From GCA-2717185 sp964474755 (GTDB lineage: Bacteria; Pseudomonadota; Alphaproteobacteria; UBA8366; GCA-2717185), in assembly GCA_964474755.1 (NCBI GenBank), contig CAYYUG010000002.1, positions 62,001 through 126,000 on the forward strand: 64,000 nt of DNA, in the 5' to 3' direction. The position numbers and the translations under genes are program-made. The notes beneath the pieces were generated by a model that worked only from the letters and a program-made list of their open reading frames with translations, was not told the DNA's origin and made no database searches. Shown here piece after piece: positions 42,600-51,429 of this stretch; the stretch's first letter is position 1; every line of letters begins with the position of its first letter.

Positions 42600-43418
42600 T
42601 CAGGTGCCCGACCGCCACACGATGGGCCAGAGGTCGCAGTCTAGCGGATCGCCTGCTGCGATTTTTGGTTCCCATGCCATAGGCTGGATATTCGGTCGTG
42701 GATAATACGTGGCGTCGTCGCCAGCCCAACGTGTTACGACGGCTCGCCGGCGCTGGTTCGAGCGTGAATTGCCAGGCGCACCGTGCACCAATAGGCCGTG
42801 ATGGACGGTACAATCTCCTGGTTCCATTTCGAACTGGACGAAGCTAAGCGAATCTCGCATCTCCTCGATATCAGGAACCGGGGCGTAGTCTGTCTGGTAA
42901 CGATTGTCACCGGCAAACGCAGGCGGGTGAAAGCGTTCACCCCATTTGTGTGAACCGACCACATATTCAACCGCGCCCGATGCTGCGTCCACCGGATCGA
43001 GTGCTAGCCAGACGGTGCACACATGATGACCTTCGACCGGCCAGAACGGCATATCATTGTGCCAGGGCGTTGGTTCCTCGGTACCAGGTTCCTTTATCAA
43101 CAATTGGTCGAAGAAAATATTCGCTTTGGTCGACTGCATGATAGTCGCGGCGATCTGCGCAGCTGGTGATTTGAATACGAATTCCTTGAAACCGTCGTTG
43201 CGCGTCCACATGAAGGTGTCGAAGAAGAACCGACCGGGCTTCTCCTCGGCTTCTAATTCCAAACGAAGTGGACCGGGATTGGCCATATCATCGTCGACAA
43301 GTTCAGCGAGACGCCCAAGCCAATCGTGATCGAACATCTTTTTAAGCAAGACGATGCCGTCGCGTTCAAACGTATCAATTTCCGTTTTTCTGATATCGCG
43401 CAAAGGCGAATTATTCAT
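42600..43418 (-). CDS. Phytanoyl-CoA dioxygenase (PhyH) family protein
   Basis: 272 residues. Iron/2-oxoglutarate oxygenase: the HxD pair is in PWHNDMPFWP, the distal His in VHHGLLVHGAPGN, and the 2-oxoglutarate-binding Arg in RRRAVVTRWAGDD. CTVWLALDPVDAASGAVEYV is the PhyH core strand pair. The N-terminus has IDTFERDGIVLLKKMF, also typical. Stand-alone, on the minus strand, upstream of the HyuA gene. PhyH enzymes are common in marine and sponge-associated bacteria and act on diverse small molecules. Confidence 0.9.
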   Translation of the reverse strand: MNNSPLRDIRKTEIDTFERDGIVLLKKMFDHDWLGRLAELVDDDMANPGPLRLELEAEEKPGRFFFDTFMWTRNDGFKEFVFKSPAAQIAATIMQSTKANIFFDQLLIKEPGTEEPTPWHNDMPFWPVEGHHVCTVWLALDPVDAASGAVEYVVGSHKWGERFHPPAFAGDNRYQTDYAPVPDIEEMRDSLSFVQFEMEPGDCTVHHGLLVHGAPGNSRSNQRRRAVVTRWAGDDATYYPRPNIQPMAWEPKIAAGDPLDCDLWPIVWRSGT

Positions 43419-43908
43419 GCCTGCCTCCGTATTTGGTGAATTCGTCCATGTACTGAAATCTATATCGTCCTTGCGCCCACTGTCAGGATGAAGCTCAACT
43501 CGAAGGGCTTCCGGTATAGTGACCGGTCATTAGTCCGTGGCGGTATAGATTGATGACTTTGAATTTTTCTATGAATTTAATTTATCATGAGACTGACAAG
43601 AATGCGGATGTCGGTCCATTTCCCGCGCCTCAAGATGGTCGTCAGTCTTTTACCCAAATTCAGTCACGATCTGGCCAAATTAAAATAAGTGACAACGCTC
43701 CTTCAGCAGAGCCAAAATTTATCGAAATTTGGCTAACGTTGTAAGTGAAGATCGGAGGCTGGGCTTCTCCTATCGGGGAACACGATCTAAGATTGCAATC
43801 AGTTTCTGTCGTTGGGAGAGTACCCCGTCTCAACCCCATTATTCACGTAGAGTTAGGATGGCGCACTGGCAACACTGGTCGGGTAGACGCGCTTTTTAGA
43901 GAAACACC
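43419..43908. other. Intergenic region between divergent phyH-like and hyuA genes
   Basis: About 490 bp that must contain both promoters. No good coding frame, RNA gene or repeat recognised. A short plus-strand frame at 43550 is AT-rich and lacks a ribosome site. Confidence 0.45.
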
Positions 43909-45948
43909 ATGTACAGATTAGGCATCGATGTTGGCGGGACCTTTACCGATTTCACGTTGCTGTCCGATGCGGACGGTATTGCAACGCACTACAAAGCACC
44001 ATCAACCCCTCACAATCCTGCAGAATCCATTGGTGCGGGTATTCCTGCAATCTTGGCGGCGGCAGGCGTAGATGGCAGTGCCCTGCGCTTCCTGGGACAT
44101 GGCACAACTGTTGCCACGAACATGGCCATCGAGCGTCGCGGGGCACGAACGGGTCTCGTGACTACAAAGGGGTTTAGAGACGTAATAGAGGTCGGTCGGC
44201 AGTTGCGGCCACATCTATACGACTACACGCAGACCAAACCGGAAGCGCTGGTTCCTAGACGCCGACGCCACGAGGTTGATGAGCGTTTAATCTACGATGG
44301 TACGGTCAAGAAAGCTTTTTCCGAGGTATCGGCCGCGAATGCGGCCGCTGCGCTCGCGACGGCGAAGGTCGATGCGGTGGCGGTTTGTTTCCTGCACAGC
44401 TACAGCAAACCCGAGCATGAGCGCCGCATGCGCGCGATCCTGGAGACGGTTTTGCCGGATGTTTATATCAGTCTTTCCTCTGACGTGTTGCCGGAATTTC
44501 GCGAATATGAGCGCATGTCGACTACGGTGTTAAATGCCTACCTTGGACCGGCGATGGCGGATTATCTGGAGGCGTTCTTCGAAACCGTCACCGCGCTGGC
44601 CCCGCAGATAGAGCCGTACACGATCCACTCCAACGGTGGGCTTATGACTGCGAAGACGGTGCGTGACTATCCGGTGCGAACCTGTCTGTCTGGACCCGCT
44701 GCAGGGGTCGTGGGGGCCTCGGAGTCTGCTCGTGCAGCCGGCCATTCACATATCATCACCTACGATGTGGGTGGCACCAGTACCGATATTTCCGTTGTTC
44801 GTGGTGCGAAACCGACCTTTACCTCGGACCGGCAAGTGGCAGGCTTCCCCGTGCGAACGCCAATGCTCGATATCCATGTCATAGGTGCCGGCGGCGGCAG
44901 TATCGCCTGGCTGGATGAGGCTGGTGGTTTGAAGGTTGGACCACGTAGTGCCGGTGCAGTACCGGGACCAGTCGCCTATGGTTTAGGCGGGGAGGAGCCG
45001 ACGTTGACCGACGCTAACTTGGCGTTGGGTCGTCTGAACTCGAAAGGGCTGCTGGAAGGGGCAATGCCGATCGATACGGACGCTGCGAAGAAGGCGATTG
45101 CCGGCAAAGTTGCCGAGCCCCTCGCACTGAGCGTCGATGCCGCGGCGAATGGTATGCTGGAAATTGCCGTCGCCAATATGAGCCGCGCGATCCGAGCGGT
45201 GACGACAGAACGTGGCTACGATATGAGCGAATTCGCGCTGTTTGCGTATGGTGGGGCGGGGCCACTGCACGCCGCCGACCTGGCGGTCGAATGCCGTATT
45301 CCCCGGATTGTCATTCCCGAGGCGCCGGGCACGATGTGCGCTCGCGGCATACTACTGTCGGACATTGTGCACGACCTAGTACGCAGCGCCATCGCGCCAG
45401 CGGACGCTAGTGGATGGCAATATGTGTGTCACCTGTTCGACGATATGCGGCAAGAGGGCGAAGCTCGTTTGTCACGCGACGACGTCGCGCCTGACGATCA
45501 AGACTATCGCTATTTCATAGATGCTCGCTATGTAGGCCAAAACCACGAAGTGCGCGTAGAGATGGATCGAGTCGACGAAGAGAGTTTCGAGCGCTTTTTG
45601 TGCGGCTTTACTGACCGTCACACACAGGAATATGGCTACGACATTCCGGACCGGGCAGTCGAGACGGTGAATTGCCGTATCCAAGCAATCGGCCGTGTTG
45701 TGCGGCCTGAAGCGCGATCTGTCGGGCCAAAGGGCGCGCTGTCCGATGCGCTAATCGAATATCGTTCTGCCAATCTCGCGGCGAATTGGATTGACACGCC
45801 GATTTATCGGCGGGATGCGGTGCCGCTAGATGTCGCGATCGACGGACCAGCGATCATTGAAGAAATGAGCGCGACGACTATCGTGCTCCCGGGGCAATAT
45901 GCGGGAGTCGACGAGAAGGGCAATATTATTATCGAGACGGGACTATGA
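43909..45948 (+). CDS. hyuA: Hydantoinase/oxoprolinase subunit A
   Basis: 679 residues. ATP-dependent amide-ring hydrolase subunit (N-methylhydantoinase A, acetone carboxylase beta and 5-oxoprolinase N-half share this fold). The ASKHA ATPase opens with YRLGIDVGGTFTDFTLL; the phosphate loop is HGTTVATNMAIERRGA; GPAAGVVGASE and YDVGGTSTDISVV are the second ATP motif. C-terminal domain ends at about residue 679, full length. It overlaps hyuB by 4 bp (ATGA). Exact ring substrate (hydantoin, 5-oxoproline or other) cannot be read from sequence. Confidence 0.92.
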   Translation: MYRLGIDVGGTFTDFTLLSDADGIATHYKAPSTPHNPAESIGAGIPAILAAAGVDGSALRFLGHGTTVATNMAIERRGARTGLVTTKGFRDVIEVGRQLRPHLYDYTQTKPEALVPRRRRHEVDERLIYDGTVKKAFSEVSAANAAAALATAKVDAVAVCFLHSYSKPEHERRMRAILETVLPDVYISLSSDVLPEFREYERMSTTVLNAYLGPAMADYLEAFFETVTALAPQIEPYTIHSNGGLMTAKTVRDYPVRTCLSGPAAGVVGASESARAAGHSHIITYDVGGTSTDISVVRGAKPTFTSDRQVAGFPVRTPMLDIHVIGAGGGSIAWLDEAGGLKVGPRSAGAVPGPVAYGLGGEEPTLTDANLALGRLNSKGLLEGAMPIDTDAAKKAIAGKVAEPLALSVDAAANGMLEIAVANMSRAIRAVTTERGYDMSEFALFAYGGAGPLHAADLAVECRIPRIVIPEAPGTMCARGILLSDIVHDLVRSAIAPADASGWQYVCHLFDDMRQEGEARLSRDDVAPDDQDYRYFIDARYVGQNHEVRVEMDRVDEESFERFLCGFTDRHTQEYGYDIPDRAVETVNCRIQAIGRVVRPEARSVGPKGALSDALIEYRSANLAANWIDTPIYRRDAVPLDVAIDGPAIIEEMSATTIVLPGQYAGVDEKGNIIIETGL

Positions 45949-47663
45949 GCCAGACGTTTAATCCAGTTGCCGTGGAAGTGTTCAGTAATCGCTTGCTGTC
46001 GATCACAGAGGATATGGGCAACACTCTGATCCGCTCATCCTTTTCAACAAATATCAAAGAACGCCGAGACTGCTCGGTTGGGCTGTTCGACGGGACCGGA
46101 CGGCTAATCGCCCAGGCCTCGCACGTCCCGCTGCATCTGGGTTCGTTAATGGGGGGTGTTCAGGCGGTTTTGGAGACATACTCGACACAGGATATGTCGG
46201 CGGGCGATGCCTTTATCTGCAACGATCCTTATCTCGCCGGCGGTACGCACATGCCGGATATCTCTATCGTGTCACCCGTGGTGATCGATGGCGCGGTGCG
46301 TTTCTTTACCGCCAATATAGCGCATCATTCCGATGTCGGCGGAGCGGTACCCGGGTCGATCTCTGGTTCAGCACGGACGGTCTTTGAGGAAGGCATTCGT
46401 ATACCGGCCATTCGTGTTGCCGACGGCGGGACGGTCAATGATGACATTATGCGGTTGGTCTGCAGCAACACACGGGAACCGGAAGAACGCGCGCTCGACC
46501 TCAAGGTACAGGTCGCCACCAATTCGCGCGGTACAGAGTTACTGGAAGAGCTTTGCGAGCGATCTGGCTTGCAGGCGGTACTTTCGGTGGTAGACGATTT
46601 GCTCGCCTACACGAGCCGCCGGCTACGTAACCGGATCGCGCAGCTTTCCGACGGCACCTATACCTGTACGAGCTATCTCGACGATGACGGGCAGGGTGGA
46701 GACCCGGTGCCGATTACGGTGACGGCGCATATCGATGGCGAGGCGCTGACCCTCGATTTCGAGGGTACAAGCTTGCAGGCGCGTGGCGCTATGAATGTTC
46801 CGCAAAGTGCGCTACGTGCAACCGTATATTATTCGATCAAGACCTTATTGGACCCGAACCTGCCACCCAATGGCGGCATGTTCGAGGCGGTTGAGATTGC
46901 TGCACCTGAAGGCTGCCTGGTGAACCCGCGTCATCCGGCCGCCGTCGGCGCGCGCAGTATTACATGTAATAAGGTAGCGCGGGCGATCTTCGGCGCTTTT
47001 GCGCCGTTACTGCTGGACAAAGCAGTCATGGCGGCAGGTCACGATTCGGTCCCGGCTATTGTATTTTCCGGCGAGCGTCGCGGTGATGCAGGTCCCTTCG
47101 TCTATCTGGAGACTGTTGGCGGAGGTTCCGGCGCGCGCTCGGACACTGATGGCATGGATGCGGTTCATGTGCACCTGACAAACACTTCAAACCTGCCGGC
47201 TGAGGCGCTAGAGCACGAATATCCGTTGCTGGTCGACGAATACGCGCTGGTGCCTGATTCGGGGGGCGCCGGAACCCAGCGCGGCGGGGTTGGGATCGCC
47301 CGGCAGATCAGTGCCATGCAGGACGACATTATTTTTTCAATTCGCTCCGACAGCCATGTGATCGGCGCGCCTGGCGTGTTTGGTGGCGGCGAGGGTGGCA
47401 CCGCGGACCTCATCCGCAATGCGGATGGGCTGGACTGCGAATCGCTGTCCTCGAAGGTCTCGCACATCGAGCTGCGGGAAGGTGATTCGATGCGTCTAGA
47501 GACCGCGGGTGGTGGCGGTTATGGCCCACCGGCGGATCGTACGCTTGTCGCACTCGGCGCTGATCTGCAGGACGGGCTGGTTTCGAGACAGAAGGCGGAA
47601 CAGGATTATGGGTCCGATATGGTCTGTCGTGCCTTGCAAGACACGGAAGGAGAGTGGGAATGA
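45945..47663 (+). CDS. hyuB: Hydantoinase/oxoprolinase subunit B
   Basis: 572 residues. Partner of HyuA that hydrolyses the activated ring. Starts with NPVAVEVFSNRLLSITEDMG and IKERRDCSVGLFD, then SHVPLHLGSLMGGVQ, and DAFICNDPYLAGGTHMPD, the metal/substrate region of the family; the C-terminus holds GAGTQRGGVGIAR and TAGGGGYGPPADR. It overlaps hyuA and the downstream enoyl-CoA hydratase by 4 bp each, a three-gene coupled operon. Confidence 0.92.
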   Translation: MSQTFNPVAVEVFSNRLLSITEDMGNTLIRSSFSTNIKERRDCSVGLFDGTGRLIAQASHVPLHLGSLMGGVQAVLETYSTQDMSAGDAFICNDPYLAGGTHMPDISIVSPVVIDGAVRFFTANIAHHSDVGGAVPGSISGSARTVFEEGIRIPAIRVADGGTVNDDIMRLVCSNTREPEERALDLKVQVATNSRGTELLEELCERSGLQAVLSVVDDLLAYTSRRLRNRIAQLSDGTYTCTSYLDDDGQGGDPVPITVTAHIDGEALTLDFEGTSLQARGAMNVPQSALRATVYYSIKTLLDPNLPPNGGMFEAVEIAAPEGCLVNPRHPAAVGARSITCNKVARAIFGAFAPLLLDKAVMAAGHDSVPAIVFSGERRGDAGPFVYLETVGGGSGARSDTDGMDAVHVHLTNTSNLPAEALEHEYPLLVDEYALVPDSGGAGTQRGGVGIARQISAMQDDIIFSIRSDSHVIGAPGVFGGGEGGTADLIRNADGLDCESLSSKVSHIELREGDSMRLETAGGGGYGPPADRTLVALGADLQDGLVSRQKAEQDYGSDMVCRALQDTEGEWE

Positions 47664-48436
47664 CGGAGGCCTTGGTCAAGCTGGACTTTGATGATCGTGG
47701 CGAGGCTGGCCGTATTGCCTGGGTGACGTTCAACAACCCGGCGAAACGGAACGCACTGGGGCTGGCGGGCAAAGAACAGTTTGTCGAGGTGATGACCGGT
47801 CTGAAGCATGACGAAAGCCTGCGCGCTGTCGTCGTGACGGGGGCAGGAGATAAATCCTTTGTAGGTGGTACTAACATCGCCGAAATGGCGGAATTCGATC
47901 TCGCCCAAGCGGAGAACTCGGCGACATGGACGCATCGGGTCTGCGATGCAGTGAGGCAATGTCCGGTGCCTGTCATTGCGCGGATCAATGGTTATTGTTT
48001 CGGTTCGGGTATGGAGATCGCTGCTTGCGCCGATATGCGTGCCGCCGCTGATCACGCAAAATTCGGTATGCCAGAGACGCGGCACGGCATCCCTTCGGGC
48101 ATGGAAGCGTCGGTGTTGCCGCGCCTAATTGGTTGGGGCAAGGCCTGCGAACTGGTCCTGACTGGCGACCATATCGATGCCGAAGAGGCTTATCGCATCG
48201 GCTATCTGGAAAAGCTGGTGCCGATAGCGGAATTGGACGATGCGATAGAGCGCTGGGTAGCTTCGCTAGTGGCCTGTGGGCCGAGGGCGGTGCGCATTCA
48301 GAAGCGATTGATCATCGACTGGGATCGCATGTCGCCGACCGACGGCGCCCGGGCCGGTATCCAAGCTTATGTTGATGCCTATCGAACGGACGAACCGAAA
48401 CGACTGATGACGGCGTTCGTAAACCGGAAGCGGTAA
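47660..48436 (+). CDS. Enoyl-CoA hydratase/isomerase family protein
   Basis: 258 residues from the ATG at 47660, inside the hyuB stop (ATGA). Crotonase fold: NPAKRNALGL, AGDKSFVGGTNIAEM (oxyanion loop), NGYCFGSGMEIAACAD and KFGMPETRHGIPSGMEASVL with the catalytic Glu position. Operonic coupling to HyuAB suggests the ring-opening product may be processed as a CoA thioester. Convergent with a TauD gene just 7 bp downstream. Confidence 0.87.
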   Translation: MTEALVKLDFDDRGEAGRIAWVTFNNPAKRNALGLAGKEQFVEVMTGLKHDESLRAVVVTGAGDKSFVGGTNIAEMAEFDLAQAENSATWTHRVCDAVRQCPVPVIARINGYCFGSGMEIAACADMRAAADHAKFGMPETRHGIPSGMEASVLPRLIGWGKACELVLTGDHIDAEEAYRIGYLEKLVPIAELDDAIERWVASLVACGPRAVRIQKRLIIDWDRMSPTDGARAGIQAYVDAYRTDEPKRLMTAFVNRKR

Positions 48437-48443
48437 AGCATTT

Positions 48444-49331
48444 CTAGGCCGCCTGTTCGACGGTCATTTCCTCACCTGCGACCGTGGTACGGCGCATGTC
48501 TCGGCGTTCGGTGAGGTCATTAAAGGCGCGTACTCGGTGCATGGCTTGGCGGTTGTCCCACATAACGAAGTCGTGCTGCTTCCATTGATGTTTGTAGACA
48601 AATTCCGGCTTAGTCGCATCCTCTGTCAGGTCCTGGATGAAGATGCGGGCTTCCGGCGTTGGCCAACCAATAATTTTGCCTATATGGGCCGATAAGTAGA
48701 GCGATTTGCGTCCGGTTATCGGATGGGTACGGACGAGACGCTGGTAAACGGGTTTGAAGTTTTTAGTCTCCTGGTCGGTCAGCCCCTCGAATCCGAGCTT
48801 GCCGCGGGAGTAGAGTAGAGAATGTTCGCAGACCAGATCCTCGATTTTTGCTTTGGTTTTAGCGTGGAGCGCATCGTAGGCGGCGCGCATATCGGCAAAT
48901 TCCGTGTTCCCGCCTTGCGCAGGGACGATGCGGCCCGAGAGTAGAGAGTATTTTGCGGGCACGGCGCGGAACGAACTGTCTGAATGCCAGAGCCGGTTAC
49001 CGAGACCGAACATTCGGATCCGATCATCCTTTGCCAGTGGTTTGTGGTCTTGGTCCAAGTTTGAGACATCGGCCATCGTCCCATCAATTCGACGCGCCTC
49101 CGCCTTTTGGATATTGCTCACGTTGCTGGGAACCTCTAATTCACCGAAATTGCGCGTAAATGCCTTCTGCTGCTCGTCTGTGAAATCCTGATTGTGGAAG
49201 ACCAGGACGGCATACTTGTCCATACCGGCTTCTATCGCTGCGACGTTTTCGGGCGTCAAAGGCTTGGTAAGGTCTGCACCATCGACCTCACCACCGATGG
49301 TGGGACTTAGTGGTCGGATGGATATGGCCAT
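48444..49331 (-). CDS. TauD/TfdA-family 2-oxoglutarate-dependent dioxygenase (second copy type)
   Basis: 295 residues. Iron ligands His116 and Asp118 in LWHSDSSFRAVP, distal His in AMHRVRAFND and the arginines in ERRDMRRT for 2-oxoglutarate. VLVFHNQDFTDEQQKAFTRNFG is the family strand. It shares the block around HSDSSFR with the protein at 33739 but differs elsewhere, so a paralogue rather than a recent copy. About 70 bp separate it from the upstream enoyl-CoA hydratase on the same strand. Confidence 0.9.
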   Translation of the reverse strand: MAISIRPLSPTIGGEVDGADLTKPLTPENVAAIEAGMDKYAVLVFHNQDFTDEQQKAFTRNFGELEVPSNVSNIQKAEARRIDGTMADVSNLDQDHKPLAKDDRIRMFGLGNRLWHSDSSFRAVPAKYSLLSGRIVPAQGGNTEFADMRAAYDALHAKTKAKIEDLVCEHSLLYSRGKLGFEGLTDQETKNFKPVYQRLVRTHPITGRKSLYLSAHIGKIIGWPTPEARIFIQDLTEDATKPEFVYKHQWKQHDFVMWDNRQAMHRVRAFNDLTERRDMRRTTVAGEEMTVEQAA

Positions 49332-49400
49332 TGAAAATTCCTGTAACAGTGATCGTGTATTTGGTGAAAAATGCGCGATTTACTGATGGGATGCAAATCC

Positions 49401-50219
49401 TCAGCGACCGCTAAAATTTGGTTCTCGTTTTTCCTTGAAGGCGGCAACGGCTTCCTTGTGGTCGTCCGTCCGTGCCAGAGGCACTAGCCGCGTTGCCTCG
49501 CCGTCGAGTGCGGCCAGAAAATTCATTTCAAGTGCATCGTTCAGGTTCGCTTTCATCTCACGGAACGCAAGGCTCGGCCCTTTTGCCAGACGTGTCGCCA
49601 TTGACCAGGCTTCGGCTTGAAGGTCGGTATCTGGGACAACCCGGTTGATTAGGCCCATCCCTTCGCACCGCTTTGATCCGACCCGTTCCGCTGTGTACAT
49701 CAACTCTCGCGCTCTGGCCGTGCCCACTAGGTTGGTGAGCAGCCAGGCGATGCCGTAATCGCCGCTTAGGCCCACTCGAGCGTATCCGGTGCTGATGAAG
49801 GCGCTTTCCGCCGCTATGCGGATATCGCAGGCAAGGGCTATTGCCAACCCGGCGCCTGCGGCGGGACCAGGGAGAGCAGCGATTGTTGGTTTCGGGCAAT
49901 GATGCAGAACACCGGTCAATGTCCGCTGTCGCTCCTTCAGCTGTGCGATCTTCTCTTTGACGGTCATTTCAACCTTTGGGTTGGATTGCGCCATTCCCTT
50001 GACGTCGCCGCCGGCGCAGAAGGCGGTCCCCGCCCCGGTGATTAGCAGGGTGCCAACATTTGGGTCTTCGCTGCGCTCCTTGATCGTGGTTCGCAGAGCT
50101 GGGGTCAAGGTATCCGAGAGCGCGTTGCGCGCTTCGGGGCGGTTTAGCGTGATTAGCGCCACTCCGTTGCGCACTTCGCACAGCAGCTGTTCGGTGCCGG
50201 TATCGATCCCTGTCATCAA
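49401..50219 (-). CDS. Enoyl-CoA hydratase-related protein
   Basis: 272 residues. Crotonase fold: NRPEARNALSDTL, GAGTAFCAGGDVKGMAQ, LPGPAAGAGLAIALACD and GYARVGLSGDYGIAWLL. The second position after the oxyanion loop carries Asp (GLSGDYG) where hydratases usually have Glu, as in several isomerases or hydrolases of the family. Starts at 50219 (a second ATG is the next codon). It follows the GST gene by 6 bp, so they are probably co-transcribed. The third crotonase of the window. Confidence 0.85.
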   Translation of the reverse strand: MMTGIDTGTEQLLCEVRNGVALITLNRPEARNALSDTLTPALRTTIKERSEDPNVGTLLITGAGTAFCAGGDVKGMAQSNPKVEMTVKEKIAQLKERQRTLTGVLHHCPKPTIAALPGPAAGAGLAIALACDIRIAAESAFISTGYARVGLSGDYGIAWLLTNLVGTARARELMYTAERVGSKRCEGMGLINRVVPDTDLQAEAWSMATRLAKGPSLAFREMKANLNDALEMNFLAALDGEATRLVPLARTDDHKEAVAAFKEKREPNFSGR

Positions 50220-50225
50220 TTTTAC

Positions 50226-50840
50226 CTATTCCGGCGCGGTGTTTTTGAAGCTGTCGCGTTTGGATACCTTGTCGAAATAGTCATTGAGCGCTGCGGAGTT
50301 GGCGACCGCTTCCTTGCCTTCGGGGAAAAGCTGCGTCGCATTGAGGATCGGCGCTAGGAAACAATCGGCCATAGAGAAATCCGACGAACCGAGAAAGCCA
50401 TCTGACACTGCGCTTTCCAGCATGGCGAACATGCGGGGGAAGCGTTTGATGGCACGGTCGATCTTGGTGCGCACGACGTTGCCGTCATCGTCCTTGTGAA
50501 AGACATACTCGACAACGTAATTACGCATGAGTAATTGATCGACGCCTGCGGCGGTAGCAGCGATCCAACGATTAATCGGCGCCGCTGCTCGCGGATCGGT
50601 AGGAACCAAGGCGGGACCGTCGAAAGCGGTGTCGATATAACGCGCGATCGCCTGAGATTCGCATAGTTCTAACCCGTCATGCCGCATGACTGGAACCTGT
50701 CCCTGCGGGTTGATGGCTTTAACCGCATCCGAATGTGGCATCTCAGCGATGTTCTCATACGGTACGCCTTTTTCCTCAGCGCACATTCGAACTGTGCGGA
50801 CGAAGTTTGAGCGCGGGATACCGATGATTTCCAGTGTCAT
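50226..50840 (-). CDS. Glutathione S-transferase family protein
   Basis: 204 residues from the ATG at 50840, chosen for AGGAGA upstream and the standard N-terminus. Thioredoxin-like domain with the probable catalytic Ser in GIPRSNFVRTV, the cis-Pro segment QGQVPVMRHDGLELCESQAIARYI (split: QGQVPVMRHDG, LCESQAIARYI) with its glutathione-binding Glu-Ser, then a helical domain ending in ALNDYF. Maleylacetoacetate isomerase or detoxifying transferase are both possible. Leader of a GST-crotonase pair. Confidence 0.85.
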   Translation of the reverse strand: MTLEIIGIPRSNFVRTVRMCAEEKGVPYENIAEMPHSDAVKAINPQGQVPVMRHDGLELCESQAIARYIDTAFDGPALVPTDPRAAAPINRWIAATAAGVDQLLMRNYVVEYVFHKDDDGNVVRTKIDRAIKRFPRMFAMLESAVSDGFLGSSDFSMADCFLAPILNATQLFPEGKEAVANSAALNDYFDKVSKRDSFKNTAPE

Positions 50841-51429
50841 TGTTTGCTCTCCTAATTGATTATTTATGGCAAGCTTAAGGGGCAGCATCCGCCAGAGCTA
50901 AGTTTATTATGCGCTTGAGGTAAAGCTAATCGGCCACAGATGAACTCTGGGCCATATAGGGCGATTAGTGTGTCGGTCGGCAGTGCCCAGACTACAGACC
51001 GTGTTGTAAAGGAAATTTAGCAGTTTGGCCTTGTCCGTAATTTTCTGGACACTTTCTCCGGGATCACCGTTCCAAGCTTCTCCCGCACTTCGCTGTTCAT
51101 CCGCTGCACGACTTAGCGCAGCAGTAAGGCTTCACGCGGTGCTTTTCTGTATTTGCTAGAGAGGTGAAATTGATAACTATTCTATTCCTCGACAAAAATC
51201 GATGCCACATCTGCCTCGTTTCTCTGGACTAGCTGCGGACAGAAGCGCTTCCTCTACGTATCGCCGGCTTTGCTGAATATATTTGATGCAGCCGAGACAC
51301 GGCTTGGTGGAAGGATCACGACAGCGCCGCCATTGCGAAAATGATCGATGGCTTGCCGCCGCGTAAAGCCTCATGTGTTGCTCGAATTACATTTTGACCG
51401 TGGGATAATTGGGTAACTTCAATGCTGAC
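50841..51429. other. Gene-poor stretch between the GST and TRAP operons
   Basis: About 590 bp. It holds the GST promoter at one end. No RNA gene or confident coding frame; a short GC-poor frame near 51180-51370 is not convincing. It may contain remnants of a lost gene. Confidence 0.4.

Noticed and set aside
51031..51050. GTCC...GGAC inverted repeat as an insertion-sequence end
   Set aside because: Only 4-bp arms with no second copy, no transposase and no target duplication.
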